Translations under genes and position numbers: made by a program
In this document: positions 20,226 through 31,373 of the stretch, piece by piece
Layout of the letters: each line of letters opens with the position of its first letter
Numbering within the stretch: the first letter of the stretch is position 1
The notes under the pieces: generated by a model
What the model was told of the DNA's origin: nothing
Seen by the model: only the letters and a program-made list of their open reading frames with translations
Database searches by the model: none
Assembly (NCBI GenBank): GCA_001600695.1
Contig: BCKQ01000018.1
Span: forward strand, 102,518-166,517
From: Ascoidea asiatica
Taxonomy: Eukaryota > Ascomycota > Saccharomycetes > Ascoideales > Ascoideaceae
DNA length: 64,000 bases
Direction: 5' to 3'

Positions 20226-21303
20226 TAATTACTTCATTTGAAACAGCTGTAAAAACATCTGTTGAACTGAACAAGTTAAGTAATTTGTTGATCAATTCAA
20301 TAGTTATTTTGGATGGAAATTTTGTTTCCCATTGAATTTGATGAGGAAATTCATTTTTAATTTGAGAAGTAATTGTTGATCTCATGAAAGTACTAGAAAC
20401 AGCATTTAAAGGAAGACATTCATAAGAATTTCTAAATCTTGTGATATAATCAACAACTTTTTCATTTTCAGAGGGTTTAATTTCTTTGAATTGTTGAATT
20501 AAAGCTCTTTAATTTTGATCTGTGTCTATACCTCCGAGAATGAAAGCACAGGCAGCAGGCCATGAAGGGTTTTTTAAACCATTTCTTGCAATGGTTCTAA
20601 TGAAATTAATNNNNNNNNNNNNNNNNNNNNNNNNNNNNNNNNNNNNNNNNNNNNNNNNNNNNNNNNNNNNNNNNNNNNNNNNNNNNNNNNNNNNNNNNNN
20701 NNNNNNNNNNNNNNNNNNNNNNNNNNNNNNNNNNNNNNNNNNNNNNNNNNNNNNNNNNNNNNNNNNNNNNNNNNNNNNNNNNNNNNNNNNNNNNNNNNNN
20801 NNNNNNNNNNNNNNNNNNNNNNNNNNNNNNNNNNNNNNNNNNNNNNNNNNNNNNNNNNNNNNNNNNNNNNNNNNNNNNNNNNNNNNNNNNNNNNNNNNNN
20901 NNNNNTCATCAGTAGTATTGACATTTGGATGAGCAGCAACATTTTTATTAGCTGTAGCACTAGTTGTGTCTGAAGCAGAAGCATCTTCTTGTTTAATTTG
21001 AGCAACAGGATCATTAATTGTAGAAGTTTTAGATAAAGAAGATGTAATGGATTTAAGCATATCTTTAATAAAATCTATATCCCATGTTTGATTTGTAATA
21101 GTAGATCTTAAATCATCAAAATGCTTACTGTATTTAACAGTATTTGAATCTTGATTTTTAAATCTTTCACTAACATGAGATCTTAGTTTGTTGATTGTTT
21201 CACTAACTGATGTAATTTGTTTATCCATTTTATTAAATGTAACTTCATTTAAGGCAATGTTGTCATTAAATTTTTTGGATAAAGATTTAAAAGTTTCAGT
21301 CAT
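20056..21303 (-). pseudogene. Gypsy gag with CCHC knuckle, interrupted by N gap and a stop
   Basis: It starts at ATG 21301-21303 (MTETFKSLSKKF). A coiled, Ser/Thr-rich N-terminal half leads into the assembly gap at 20611-20905. The frame then continues with NPSWPAACAFILGGIDTDQN, hits TAA at 20509-20511, and resumes in the same frame with a gag core (VVDYITRFRNSYECL). It ends in a perfect zinc knuckle, CDFCNLPGHFRNTC (C-x2-C-x4-H-x4-C). The gag stop TGA is at 20056-20058. A run of eight As (minus strand, 20063-20070) lies just before it and is the likely +1 shift site into pol. Confidence 0.88.
20611..20905. other. Assembly gap (295 N)
   Basis: Unresolved bases inside the gypsy gag. ORFs reported across it are not evidence of coding. 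The flanking gag frame is the same on both sides if the gap length is real. Confidence 0.99.
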
Positions 21304-21378
21304 GATTATATTTTTTTCAGTTAAAATAGTGTTGATTATTTTTAGTTATGATTTTAAAAAATTCTTTGGTTTTGGAAA

Positions 21379-21404
21379 TTTTTTTTTTTTTTTTTTTTTT
21401 TTTT
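21379..21404 (-). repeat. A26 run (element sense) in the gypsy leader
   Basis: An uninterrupted run of 26 Ts on the plus strand, 76 bases upstream of the gag ATG in element sense, between the 5' LTR and gag. It is simple sequence and its length is likely unreliable in assembly. Confidence 0.85.
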
Positions 21405-21897
21405 AAGTTGAATTTAATAGAGTATTATAATTAAGAAAAAAGGAATAAAAAGTAATATCAGTTGAAGTATTAGTAGTATAAATAATTTGAAATAGAAAGT
21501 AATATTAAAGAAAATATATTAGTAGATTCATTTATTGTCTTAACATTTCCATACAATATGAAATTGGTTTTAATTTTTACCCTGCAATGAGTAGAAGACT
21601 AGGTTTTCAAACCATGAGATAACTCAATTCGGATTAAATCACTACTATTCAATAATTAACCCTAAGCACCATAAAGCTAAGAACAATGTTCTATAACGGC
21701 CACAAGTGTCCTAAATAATATAGGAGGGAATTAGATGTCAGAGGATTAATCACTTTTCGAGATCCCTCTCTTGTTAGTATAATAATAAGAGACTTAAAGT
21801 CGTACTAAGACTTACCTTGGAAGATAGAAAACAATAAAAAAATAAAATAATACTTATCTTTAATATGGAATTGATATTCCAAATTTATTAATAAATT

Positions 21898-22382
21898 TGA
21901 TTGTAGTTCGAACGAAATATCTAATTATTGCTAAGAAGATATCTAATTCAAATTATAAACAATTGTTAATTAAAATATAAAATATATAAAAATTATATAA
22001 AAAATATGGGAGGTAAGTGCCCTATTTATATTAGTGGAAAATAGGAGCCGGTAACCCATCATAAGAATCAATTTGTACATTTAGTATGTGAAAGTTCACT
22101 TCCCATACTTAAGAAAAAAAACAGAATAAAGTATTGTTCTGGAAGACGCTACCTCATTCTAAGAACAAACACGAAGATTCCAGTACATTCGAGATGCACA
22201 CAGAACTTTGATGAAAGAATAAATAATGCAGACCCAGAACGTTCTAGTACATTTAACATGCACACGGAAGTTCTGAGGACGCAATAGAATGTAGTCGTAG
22301 AACAATCTATGCAATCTTAGAAAGTCTAAGAATAGAATATTCGAAGACAATTCTAATAAAAGAATAAAATGATTAACAATCA
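21898..22382 (-). repeat. Gypsy 5' LTR
   Basis: A 485-bp LTR, TGATTGTAG to TAACAATCA, followed directly by the target copy ACAG at 22383. In element sense it is followed by an 18-bp perfect palindrome (21881-21898) and not by an obvious tRNA primer-binding site. Confidence 0.93.
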
Positions 22383-22386
22383 ACAG

Positions 22387-22849
22387 TCAAGGTTTGTTCC
22401 CGTTAGGACCAAACACAAGGTCTACCGTCTGACTCGCCTCCTGATAAAAACACACAAAAAGCCAGGGCTGTGGTACTGTACTGTTCATCTAAATATCTAC
22501 CATAGGGTGCATCGTGAATAGAGTAAAAAGCGGATTTTTTCCAACTCAAAGATAAACCTTCAAAAGCACCTGATTAGATCAATTAAAATATTAATTTATC
22601 AGCTTCCACGACAAAACTTTACACTAAATTATATATTAAAAACCTCATCACAGGTTCATTACCTAACAACAACAGTAACCAAGTAACGGGGGCACTATGT
22701 ATGGCATATGAAATGCATTGTTAAAGTGTCAGACCAATTATCAAAATGTTTTTTATAATTTAATACACCGACCATTTAAGAAACATTTTTAAAGTTATCA
22801 AATACAGACTTGCTTCTAGATTTAAGGTTGTTTTTTACTTTGTAAGTAC
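22387..22849. other. Spacer between the gypsy element and X copy 1
   Basis: About 460 bases. The first 120 are GC-richer and would have joined the left flank before the gypsy insertion. I see no gene, RNA or repeat in it. Confidence 0.4.
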
Positions 22850-24378
22850 TGTTGACAGAAATGGTTCTTCAATCATTTCTGAGCTCAGTGACCACAATAG
22901 TCAAAGAGGGTAATCTTTAAAAAACTTAACTTTATTTTTACTATAAAGTCACCGCCTTCTTTATTTTTATATTTATTTATTTCTTATTTTCGTATTTTTT
23001 TTTGATACCTATTTGTATGATTTTTAGACCGTAGAATGCTTCCGTGTTTTATTTTTAATTTTTTGAAACTGGTTTGAATCAATTTCACTTGTGTGATACA
23101 CAGTTAATACACTTTTATTTTTATAATACATATTTGTATTATTTGTATACTGGATATTAATTCCGTGTTTTATTTAGGATTTCTGAATACAGATGGTTAT
23201 CAATATCCTATCGGTTTCTATTTTTGATCTCTTAGTTTAAACATTTGATACACTTTTTTATCATTTTTATTTTTTTGATACACTTTTGTATTATTTTCAA
23301 CGTTTATCATACGTATTTAAGTGCAGATTTATTGGGTATTGTTTATTTATTTTTATTCTGTTAAATTTTATTATTATTATTAAATCATGTTTAAAATGTC
23401 AATGAATGACACTATGACATCATCAACTTCAGCCTTTCATATTCATGTATGGAAAGAAGTTCCTCAAATACTCAAACATTATTCCTAAAACTCAAATTTA
23501 CATTTTTATCCGGATGAGACTTCAATTAATAGCCTATGTCCTTCAATTCAAACCGTATTTCTTAATCTAGTTAAAGCATGCGGCAATGATTTACCTATCA
23601 GTTTTGATTTTGTCAAAGCGGAATAATTAATTTCATATAAAGATAGTACCCTTTCATATATGGGTGAAAATCAAATTTTATTAAACTATTAAATTATATT
23701 CTTAGACTAAATCATTTTCATCCATCTGAAATTAAATCATTAAACCTTTCAATTACAATTCAATTATTAATTTACTTTTTGATAGTCATATTTAATCAAC
23801 AAAGTTTAGTTTTATTTCACATTCAATTTTATTTCCAACCAATCAAAATCAATCAAATTATCAACAAGAAATTTCGGGAATTATTTGTGAAATCATCCTA
23901 GAACCACATAAATATAAGTTACGTAATCAAACATTAATTCAACTTATCATTGCTCATCATTAAAAACTCAATAATCTTGAAAGCAGAACAATGGAACTAG
24001 AAATTATTACTCAAAAAGGTATTACGTCATCTTTTTATAATATTGTCAAAAATCAACTTCCGGAAGAAAGCAGATCCCTTAAATCTTACCCGGTTTAGAT
24101 TATACAAAAATTCAAATAATAAAATTTACTATCGGAAAGCCAAATCCGAAATTCGAAAAACTGTAATTGATCCAACAAATTACACTGCTAATATTTTACA
24201 CATTTTCCGTGTTGAATCCAATGGACAGGTTCTATCCAAAATCGAATTAAGGAACAAAATTAACAGTAAGTAACATAATATTTCCAAACCAATGTTTGAA
24301 AAGATATTTCCTAAATTTCATTTGGTAATTGAATCTTCATCAGAATCAGATTCCGATGATCTTATTAGGCTAAATTAA
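22850..24378 (+). mobile_element. Element X copy 1: LTR-like leader plus gag-position ORF (decayed)
   Basis: It begins TGTTGACAGAAAT, the same terminus as the X solo LTR at 62096-62635. The leader (22850-23386) contains degenerate tandem words of the form GATACACTTTTGTATT. It leads into a broken ORF starting at ATG 23387 (MFKMSMNDTMTSST), with stops and frameshifts. The ORF can be followed through PSIQTVFLNLVKACGNDLP, HKYKLRNQTLIQ, KIYYRKAKSEIRKTVIDP and ISKPMFEKIFPKF to an acidic end, SSESDSDDLIRLN, with TAA at 24376-24378. The C-terminal half is homologous to X copy 2. No RT, protease, integrase or zinc knuckle is visible, and no 3' LTR was found. I do not recognise the protein. Its position directly after an LTR suggests a gag. 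Confidence 0.6.
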
Positions 24379-24584
24379 CTTAATTTTCTCCTTTTTTCTA
24401 CTTATTTTTTTAGTTATTACTATTTATTACTATTTATTACTATATACTACATTGTTTTTTAAATAAATATGCCCCAAATATCTTCTTTCTATTTCAACTT
24501 TAGTTTTATTTTTTTATCATCCCCAATTCTTTATTTTTAATAAATATTAAAATTTTTTTAAAGTCAATAACCGTAGTTGTCTCT
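24379..24584 (+). other. 3' flank of X copy 1
   Basis: AT-rich, with repeated TTATTACTA words and AATAAA-like signals that would suit a 3' UTR. No coding sequence was seen. Confidence 0.4.
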
Positions 24585-24834
24585 TTATTAGTATACAGAA
24601 CAGAATGTTATTCTATATTTTTTCTCAGGTATGTGAAGTAAACTTTCACTTCCAAAATTTACCATCCTAATGCTAAGATGGGATACCCGCTCCTATTGTC
24701 CACGAATATAAATAGGACTGTTACCTCCATATTTTCCGTATAACGCTTATATATTTATATTTAGATGAAGAATTCTTTGTAATTGGAATTAGATATCTTT
24801 TCAGTAATACTTAGAGATGTCGTTATAACTACAA
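24585..24834 (+). repeat. Diverged partial gypsy LTR
   Basis: This aligns by eye to the last ~250 bases of the gypsy LTR in the opposite orientation. It shares the AACTTTCAC stretch, GGATACCCGCTCCTATT, the TATAAATAGG box, GAATTAGATATCTT and a closing CTACAA. It is 5'-truncated and much older than the 16171-22382 element. No internal gypsy sequence follows it. Confidence 0.75.
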
Positions 24835-25460
24835 ACAAGCGTAATCCAAACAGCCAACTCTATCCACAACCATGTAAATCAACCCTTTTCTTTCTAAGGC
24901 TTTCTTATTAGTCCGAAGCTCCGAAGAATCCTTTTAAGAACCTGGCATTCGTCTACCGGTTCCGATTACTTCCAGTGAGACTTTCATCTAACTATTTAAA
25001 TAACTTCACGGATGTAACATAGTTTTCAAGGAAAAGTAGGGAAACCCTTGGATTTGGCATCAAATTAGCCAAATAAGCATCTACCGCCTCGGAGGGGGAG
25101 TAACCATCAACGGGCCACATCCAAATTTCCATTTGCTTTGGGGCTGAAAACCATATTTATGGTGAACCCGTGGTCCGTGAATGCAAAGATTTTTTACCCT
25201 TACTTTATGGGCTTTTTCAAGACCTTTTTGGTCTGTCGGGACCGCCACTTAAGCTTTAGCATCTTTTGTAAAATAGCGACAAAAGTACCCTTAATCCAAA
25301 GGGATTTGCACAGGTTACAGATTCGGTCTGCTTCTGTTTTGTACGTTTTCGTAAGGTACAAGTTGCTGGTTTTCTACCTGCTGAGCGGGTAATACTTTTG
25401 ATAATATAGGAACTAACTATGTTGCATAATCATTTTGCTATTAAGCAAAGTCGTTTGAAC
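24835..25460 (-). other. GC-richer stretch with a possible minus-strand coding remnant
   Basis: About 620 bases that are clearly more GC-rich than their surroundings. On the minus strand between about 25270 and 25095 a frame of some 55 codons reads like protein (VPTDQKGLEKAHKVRVK, then HHKYGFQPQSKWKFGCG). I cannot identify it. The plus-strand ORF at 25138-25392 looks less protein-like. Confidence 0.3.
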
Positions 25461-26771
25461 TATTGACAGAAATTCTTGAAACATCATTTCTGACCTCACT
25501 TCCTATAGTACTAAATTATACTCCCAAGGATTGTTAAATGTGTCTTTCAATTTTTTGTTGCAATGTTCATTATAGAGTGCAATTTTTATTATGTGTTTCA
25601 GTTTTTATTATATTTATTTATATTGTTTTCGTTTTCTTTTGTTTATTTATTATTTATTTCTCCATTGAGTTAACATTTATTTTCATTTGAATAACCAAAA
25701 TCATATTTAAAGAGATATTGAAACCCTTTCAATTATTTTAATTTCATTTAAATTTATTTATTAAATTGTTATTAATGTTTATTTTTATATCACAGGTATA
25801 ATGTTTTAATAATGTCACCCCGCTCCTTAATTGAAACAATTAATCAATTTTAAAATAAGTTAGGACTTTATCTCCTTCTTACCATTTTATGTTCCACATG
25901 AGGAAACATCGATTTGAAGATTGAACTGATATTTCAATTAATAATAAAACTACAAGAAAGTTTCACAACTAAACTAAGGCAACTGCAAATCAAATACATA
26001 TTTCAGTTTATTTTTTTAAATTAATGTTACTTATTGCATATACATACGCAACTCTGTTTTATTTGGGTGGCAATAATTCAATTTTAACTTTAGTCACTAA
26101 TTATTTATGTTCAATTAATATTCATTCAACATTCCTTTTTCTTTCAATTCCTTTTGATTATATTTTAAATGTTAATCCAAATTTTAGTTTGTATCCTAAG
26201 TTACTGCAATTTACTTTTATTATCCATTCCGGGTTATTCCCCCAAATAGAAAAAAATATTAGTTACGAAAAATCAATATCAAAGATTGTCAGGCATCTTA
26301 TGCTATGACAAGTATAAGCTGAAACATAAAGGTATGTTTGCTAAACTTGATCAACATTTAAACTTAATTGAAACAATTAAGGCTATTCTTGAAATAGGAG
26401 TCTTAAAACACCGTTAAGATTCAACTAAAAATAATAATTAAAATAAACTTCAAGGTTTTTCAAGAACTCAAAAATTTACGTTTTATGTGCAGTGCGACGG
26501 TATTGTTAACTATAGACCAAGTAAATCTATGGTTGGAAACATTGTTATAAATGCAAGTGACTATCAAAAGAATGTCTTTCAAAGTATTGAATCCGAGTCA
26601 AAAGGAAAACTTTTAAGTCTTTCTAGAGTTTGCAGATTGGTCAACTGTAAGTACCTTTATATTTCTCAACCAATGTTTTCCAAAATTTTCGATAAGTTCA
26701 TTGAACTTATTGAACTTTGTGGTACTAAATCTTCCTCAAATGGAGAGGTTGAAGTCATTGGTACTTCTTAA
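25461..26771 (+). mobile_element. Element X copy 2: LTR-like leader plus gag-position ORF (decayed)
   Basis: It begins TATTGACAGAAAT, one base different from copies 1 and 3. The leader resembles the X solo LTR at 62096-62635 over about 300 bases: TTTCAATTTTTTGTTGCAAT, TTTATTTATTTCTCCATT, GAGATATTRAAAC. The ORF starts near ATG 25812 (MSPRSLIETINQF) and is broken by stops and shifts. The last 94 codons (26487-26771) are open and include IVNYRPSKSMVGNIVINASDY, CRLVNCKYLYISQPMFSKI and the tail TKSSSNGEVEVIGTS. This block matches copy 1 residue by residue around NYRxxKS, VESxGxxLS and ISxPMFxKIF. The protein remains unidentified. Confidence 0.6.
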
Positions 26772-27130
26772 CTGCAAATTTTTTTTTTTTAAATTTTTAT
26801 TTATTATCCTATGTAATTTTCATTTGAACCTTTTGCTATAAACCTTCTATTTATTCTCTCTATTCTTTTCATTTTTTAATTTTTTTTATCGTCGTTCTTC
26901 TATTTGCTTATTTTATGAACTCCTTCCAATTCATTAATATGTTTAATTTTTAATATTGAATTTGAATATCTGTCTTAATTTTAAGTAGAACCAAGGGTTA
27001 TTTCTAAATATCGTTGAAAGGCGGGGGCTAAAATTGAGAGTCGCTAGGTTCAACGGGTAATGGTATATACTTGCTAGCGTGACAAAGTTCGGGGTGACAA
27101 ACGATAAATTGTATGGACTTGGCAATATTT
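26772..27130. other. 3' flank of X copy 2
   Basis: T-rich sequence after the ORF, including a T14 run, becoming less AT-rich after 26980. No gene is supported. Confidence 0.4.
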
Positions 27131-27345
27131 GACAAGTTCTTTTAGAATACCTGAACGGTAATTTGCATCTTTGTAAAAAAGAAAAATGTTTTAAAAAATA
27201 TTAAAATATTTTAGGAACTTTGTAATTATTTCAAAATTCGTACTACGTCACAAGAATGTCGGCTCCGCTTAAATTGCAAAAATGTGTTTCCGTAATATAA
27301 CTGCTACGATGTATATGTGTTTGTGTAACGAACCTACAATTATTT
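27131..27345 (+). repeat. Dispersed ~215-bp repeat, copy 1
   Basis: It shares ATACCTGAACGGT, an AAAATGTTTTAAAAAATATTA-type core and a closing TGTGTTTGTGTAACGAACC with 54062-54345 in the same orientation. The match is loose (perhaps 70% by eye). It is of unknown type and could be an old LTR end. Confidence 0.45.
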
Positions 27346-27724
27346 ACATTTCTAGGCTACGGAAAATATATTCAATTTTGATAATTAAATATTTAAATTT
27401 TAATCATTTAACTGAATTTAAACGGATGTAAAACATAAAGATATTTATTCAAAAAAAACAACATTTAATATATCGAATATTGAAGATAGCATATTGACGA
27501 ATAGTGAAAAACAATTAACTGGAAATTCATAAAGCTATTATTACTACTATCAATATTAAGCATAGAATAAATTAACATAGTTTGTATATAAAATTATAAA
27601 AAAAATAATAATTGCACTTTTAGTGTCATTTGAATGTTATTTTTAGTACATAGTCAATAAAGAGTTATAACCATCCACAGTCATCTAAAACGGAAATTAA
27701 CAATTTTTGGTATATCAGATATAA
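27346..27724. other. AT-rich spacer
   Basis: I see no gene, RNA or repeat in these ~380 bases. Confidence 0.4.
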
Positions 27725-28640
27725 GTGAACAAGGATACCTGGAGAAATATCGCTTTAATTCAACGAAAGCGAGTACCTCCTAAGGAATCTCGTACCATTT
27801 ATTCGGGGCTGTTATACATCCTTCTAGGTTGGAGGTCGTCTTCTACCACAAACCTGGACTCATTTGGAAGCGACTCTGGTTTCTGCCCTTGCTCCAAATC
27901 CTGCACCACGGTTTGTACTGTTGTTAAATTGGATTCAACGTCCATTTTTATCCCATGCATGGTTTCTAAAAAATCCGGTTATTCGGAAGCTAGATCCGTA
28001 ATGGTCTCAAGGATACTTTCCGGCTTAAATAGTGTAACTGAGCATTGTATTATCGTTCCGCTGAAACAAGCGCTTTGGCTGTTCAGGTTTTCAAATCAAG
28101 AAAATCACAATATTGACCGCAAGCCGGATTTTGCCGCTTTTTTGGCCGAAGGTTATCTTTGGAAACTGAAATTGTGTTGATTGATTGTTTTTTCTGCTCC
28201 CAAGCAAATTAAATGAATGGAAATTGCTTATTCTGTACCTCCGTAAGAAGTGAGGATCTACAATTAGGCCAATTGAGTTGTAGATCTTTATTTATATTTT
28301 GTATAGTTTCTGAAATTAAAAACCGAGCAAAATATCTAAAAAAAATATCTAAAGAAGTTTTTGAGCTTTCATCAGTGACAGCTCTAGCCAAACCGGTTTG
28401 TTGCGCGACCAATAAAGCCCCACTTCCTAATAAATAATATGACTTGACCTTCAGGGTCAAAAGTTCAGAGTTGTCAATTCACCAGCGTCAGCTGACTCGG
28501 TGTTGTCTTTCATCACAAACTCAGCGTCAACTTTGGAAAAGAGATCATTTTTAGCCGAAATGTTTTTGAAATCGAAAATATTCTAAGAATCATCTCCGTA
28601 AATTGGACGATATTCCTTTATTTACTAGAACAGACTACAA
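27725..28640 (-). pseudogene. Unidentified minus-strand coding relic
   Basis: GC-richer DNA in which the minus strand reads like protein in consecutive frames. From 28640 down it gives FSKVDAEFVMKDNTESADAGE, then (28460-28209) LLGSGALLVAQQTGLARAV and IFFRYFARFLISETIQNINK. Further down it gives PESILETITDLASE, GIKMDVESNLTTVQTVVQDLE and LPNESRFVVEDDLQPRRM, which looks amphipathic and coiled-coil-like. Two or more frameshifts and several stops break it. I do not recognise the family. The plus-strand ORFs at 27725-28180 and 28213-28437 are probably shadows of it. Confidence 0.4.
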
Positions 28641-29217
28641 AAAATACAGAAACTAGAAAAACTACAAATTTAAAACCACAAATATTTCAAGAAAAACTCA
28701 AATTTAAACAAAACAATCATCAGAATAATCATTAGATTTAGCAAGATTCGTTCTTAAATCAACGAAAGAAAATCAAAAATTAAAATAAAATTAGTTGACT
28801 AAAAAGGAATTATTTAAAAGCTAGTTAAAAACAAAAGCAAAACAAATTAAAAAGAAAAAACAAAAAAAAAAATACGACCGTTTATGTTGTTTCCGAAGGG
28901 CGGGCAAAATTTTAATTTTTGAAGGGGTGACTAATGAGGTGAGGGTAGTGTGCGACTACTTCAGGGGATAGTCGTCAAATAAACAACCGCTTAGTATTAG
29001 TATGGTTGATTCGTTGGAAGACCAAGTTCGTAGGTTAATCACATAAAATCTCTCATGTCACATAATGTGTAGGTAATTGGAGACCAAATTTGCGAAAGTT
29101 ATTTTGTTGTAGTCAAGTGATTGATGTTCGGGTTTTTATTTGTTCCTTCACGAAAACAAGGCACAGTCGCTGATTGTTTTGGCCCATCTGTAAAAATGGT
29201 TCGCATGTTTATAACAC
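28641..29217. other. Spacer between two divergent relics
   Basis: An A-rich first half (28620-28870) looks like the leader of the minus-strand relic. A GC-richer segment follows from 28880, with GTGTGCGACTACTTCAGGGG-type sequence of unknown nature. No gene is visible. Confidence 0.35.
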
Positions 29218-30335
29218 TTGAACAGGACCACAACAATTTTGTAATTTTTTTAAAAATCTCAGAAGAGCATATTTCACGGTTTAGGATATAATGACTTTAT
29301 GAATAAAGCAATCCAATTACCAAAAGATAAACTTAATTTGGAAAAAATGAATTTAGAATCACACAAGGACTTTTTAACGACATTCATTTATTGAATACCT
29401 TAAAATGGAAAAGCTGATGAAGATGGGAGGATTCCAGTTTTAAAACACAAACTTCACAAATGTGTTTTTCCAGGGTAGAATAACTAATTGAAATTGATTT
29501 AGTTTAGAATTATAGTTAATATGGCTAATTTATTCTACAATAAATAAGTTATAATTTGTAAAACAATTAGACATTGACAATTCTAAAATAGGGTTATTTA
29601 ATACAGTTAGGTCTCAAAGCAAATTTAATAAATTTGTTTTTTTTATTTTACAATTTTGAGCATGAGCAATAAATATATTTGCAATGGTAAAACTCTATTG
29701 TTCAACAACTCGATTTTTATCTTTAGCAACGTTTAATTTTTATCTCATTATAAAGAAACCTGGGTTTGATGTATTAATTGACCATAATGACGAGGAGTCC
29801 ACAACTGCTGAATCGAAAGAACTTGCGGAAGAAGCGAAACATGAAGATGAAAAGCACTAATATTCAATCCCCTATTCCAACTTGAACAAGGTTTTCCAAA
29901 TTAGCATTATAATAGAGAAAGATGGAGTCACTCATTGAAAAACTGATAGAACTTCCTTATGATTGTGTCTCTTGAAGTTACATTATTGGCTTAATTAAAA
30001 AGGTTTCTTCAAAGGTTGATGTCAAAGATAGAGCACAAGAGAACTAACACACCGAGTCCTTCTAATCTTATAACTTATATAAATGAACCACCGAAGATTC
30101 TAGAAGTGAAGTGGTTGAAAATAGCTGGGTATTGCTCCTTTAGAATTCATTTGCATGAAGATTAATAATAACATGGTTGAAGCTTTGCTTCAAAAAGAAT
30201 CTGTAATTAGATTAAATCGTAAATCATTTATGGATAAGGTAAATGTAAGGTCTTTTCCTTCTTAAAAGATTGTAAAAGGGTTCAATCGTTAAAAGACAAT
30301 ATTTGCGGAGTATTGCAGAGTAATGATAAAAATAA
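29218..30335 (+). pseudogene. Unidentified plus-strand coding relic, cut by LTR-B copy A
   Basis: Protein-like sequence appears in successive broken frames: LEQDHNNFVIFLKISEEHIS, GYNDFMNKAIQLPKDKLNLE, then at about 29757-29860 PGFDVLIDHNDEESTTAESK running into an acidic tail and a stop. Beyond this come MESLIEKLIELPYDCVS (near 29922) and PSNLITYINEPPKILEVKWL (near 30057). Segments between them may be introns or other insertions. It ends at the LTR-B boundary. The family is unknown. Confidence 0.35.
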
Positions 30336-31373
30336 AATTGGAGATAATAGAGATCTACAAATGGTATCGCGTATATTGGTACTAACGCGCTAGGTGGTGA
30401 AGGTCTAAAAGACACGTATCTATAGTATACATTACAGAGTTAGCTATTGTACAATAATGTGGGTACACTATGTATAATTATGCATGGAGATCCATAATTA
30501 GCCATAAATATACATATTGTTGCATAAAATTGCATTAAGTTGCATGAAGAATACATCAATTCACATGACATTGCATGAGTCAGTGTACAGGTACACAGAT
30601 AGTCGGATATCATGTGATATTATCGTCACATGCAATAGGTCATGTGTGCTTACGTCAGGTAGAGCGTAGGGCGTAGAAAAGACCTTGAGATTGGTACCAG
30701 CCATAGTTGTAGAACCTTTACGAGCATATTAAAGCTAAGCCACTCGGTACGAGGAAAAATAAATAGCCGTTAGGATTTAGTGTCTATACGGATAGAAGTT
30801 AAATCCTATTGGCCAATCGAAACCAGGCAGTGACGCCTTCTGGATGATTGAGTTGTCTAAGCCTAGTTTCATGTGATATAAGGTATAGTTCTTACTGCGT
30901 GTACCGAATTGTCTCGGGGTAAACAGGAGACTAGTGGAGCTAGTCCCGTAATAATCTATTCNGAGTACGGGCTTGCGGATTACAGATTATTCCCGGCAAT
31001 TAGTGCGATTGTCTACCCCCACTGGAAAGTGGGCTGATTGGTTTTACTATGGTGAAATTTAAATGTGAATTTCAATTGATTTCTAATCAAGTTTTCAACC
31101 CTTTTTACAACGTAAACTCGATATCCCCCGCCCCGTGATTTTACGTAGCATCCCTGGGACTTTTGGGAATTCCCCAGAATTATCGATAGTTCTGGACCCT
31201 TAGCGAATCCAGCATTAATATAAAAAGAATCGATTTCCTTTTATTTTTTTATATAAGTTATTCAGTTTTGTTTTTAGATCATCGATTAGCACGGGTTAAT
31301 TGATTAATCATAGTTTGTAAGTACGTAAAATTTATATATTCCATTTTGTAAAATGAATGAAAATGCACAAAAT
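30336..31373 (+). repeat. LTR-B copy A (solo LTR)
   Basis: About 1,038 bases homologous to the well-bounded LTR-B copies at 40445-41484 and 58951-59984. It begins near TTGGAGATAATAG and ends GAAAATGCACAAAA. Both termini have decayed from TGTTG/CAACA and no target duplication is visible. Positions ~30705-31195 are nearly identical to copy B, while the outer parts are diverged and more like copy C. A single N lies at 30962. The TATAAAAAG box near the 3' end supports plus-strand sense. Confidence 0.88.

Larger units (their letters stand above)
16171..22382 (-). mobile_element. Ty3/gypsy LTR retrotransposon, nearly complete
   Basis: A 6.2 kb element on the minus strand bounded by two LTRs (16171-16660 and 21898-22382) with the perfect terminal inverted repeat TGATTGT/ACAATCA. 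It is flanked by a 4-bp duplication, ACAG, at 16167-16170 and 22383-22386. The internal order in the element's sense is gag, protease, RT, RNase H, integrase. Integrase after RNase H is the Ty3/gypsy order. It is not intact. There is an in-frame stop in gag, a frameshift in RNase H, stops after the integrase core, a 295-base N gap and many single Ns. The two LTRs differ at roughly 25-30 positions, so the insertion is not recent. Confidence 0.95.

Noticed and set aside
20509-21014. ORFs spanning the N gap on both strands
   Set aside because: Most codons are unknown. Only the minus frame consistent with gag is meaningful.
27725-28180. 151-codon plus-strand ORF
   Set aside because: The opposite strand reads more like protein (amphipathic helices with balanced charge). 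The plus ORF is Ser/Cys-rich without a pattern.
30224-30415. Similar short ORFs starting MSFRPSP in LTR-B copies A, B and C
   Set aside because: In copy B the start is GTG, not ATG, and the frame runs over the LTR terminus. The similarity simply follows the shared LTR sequence.
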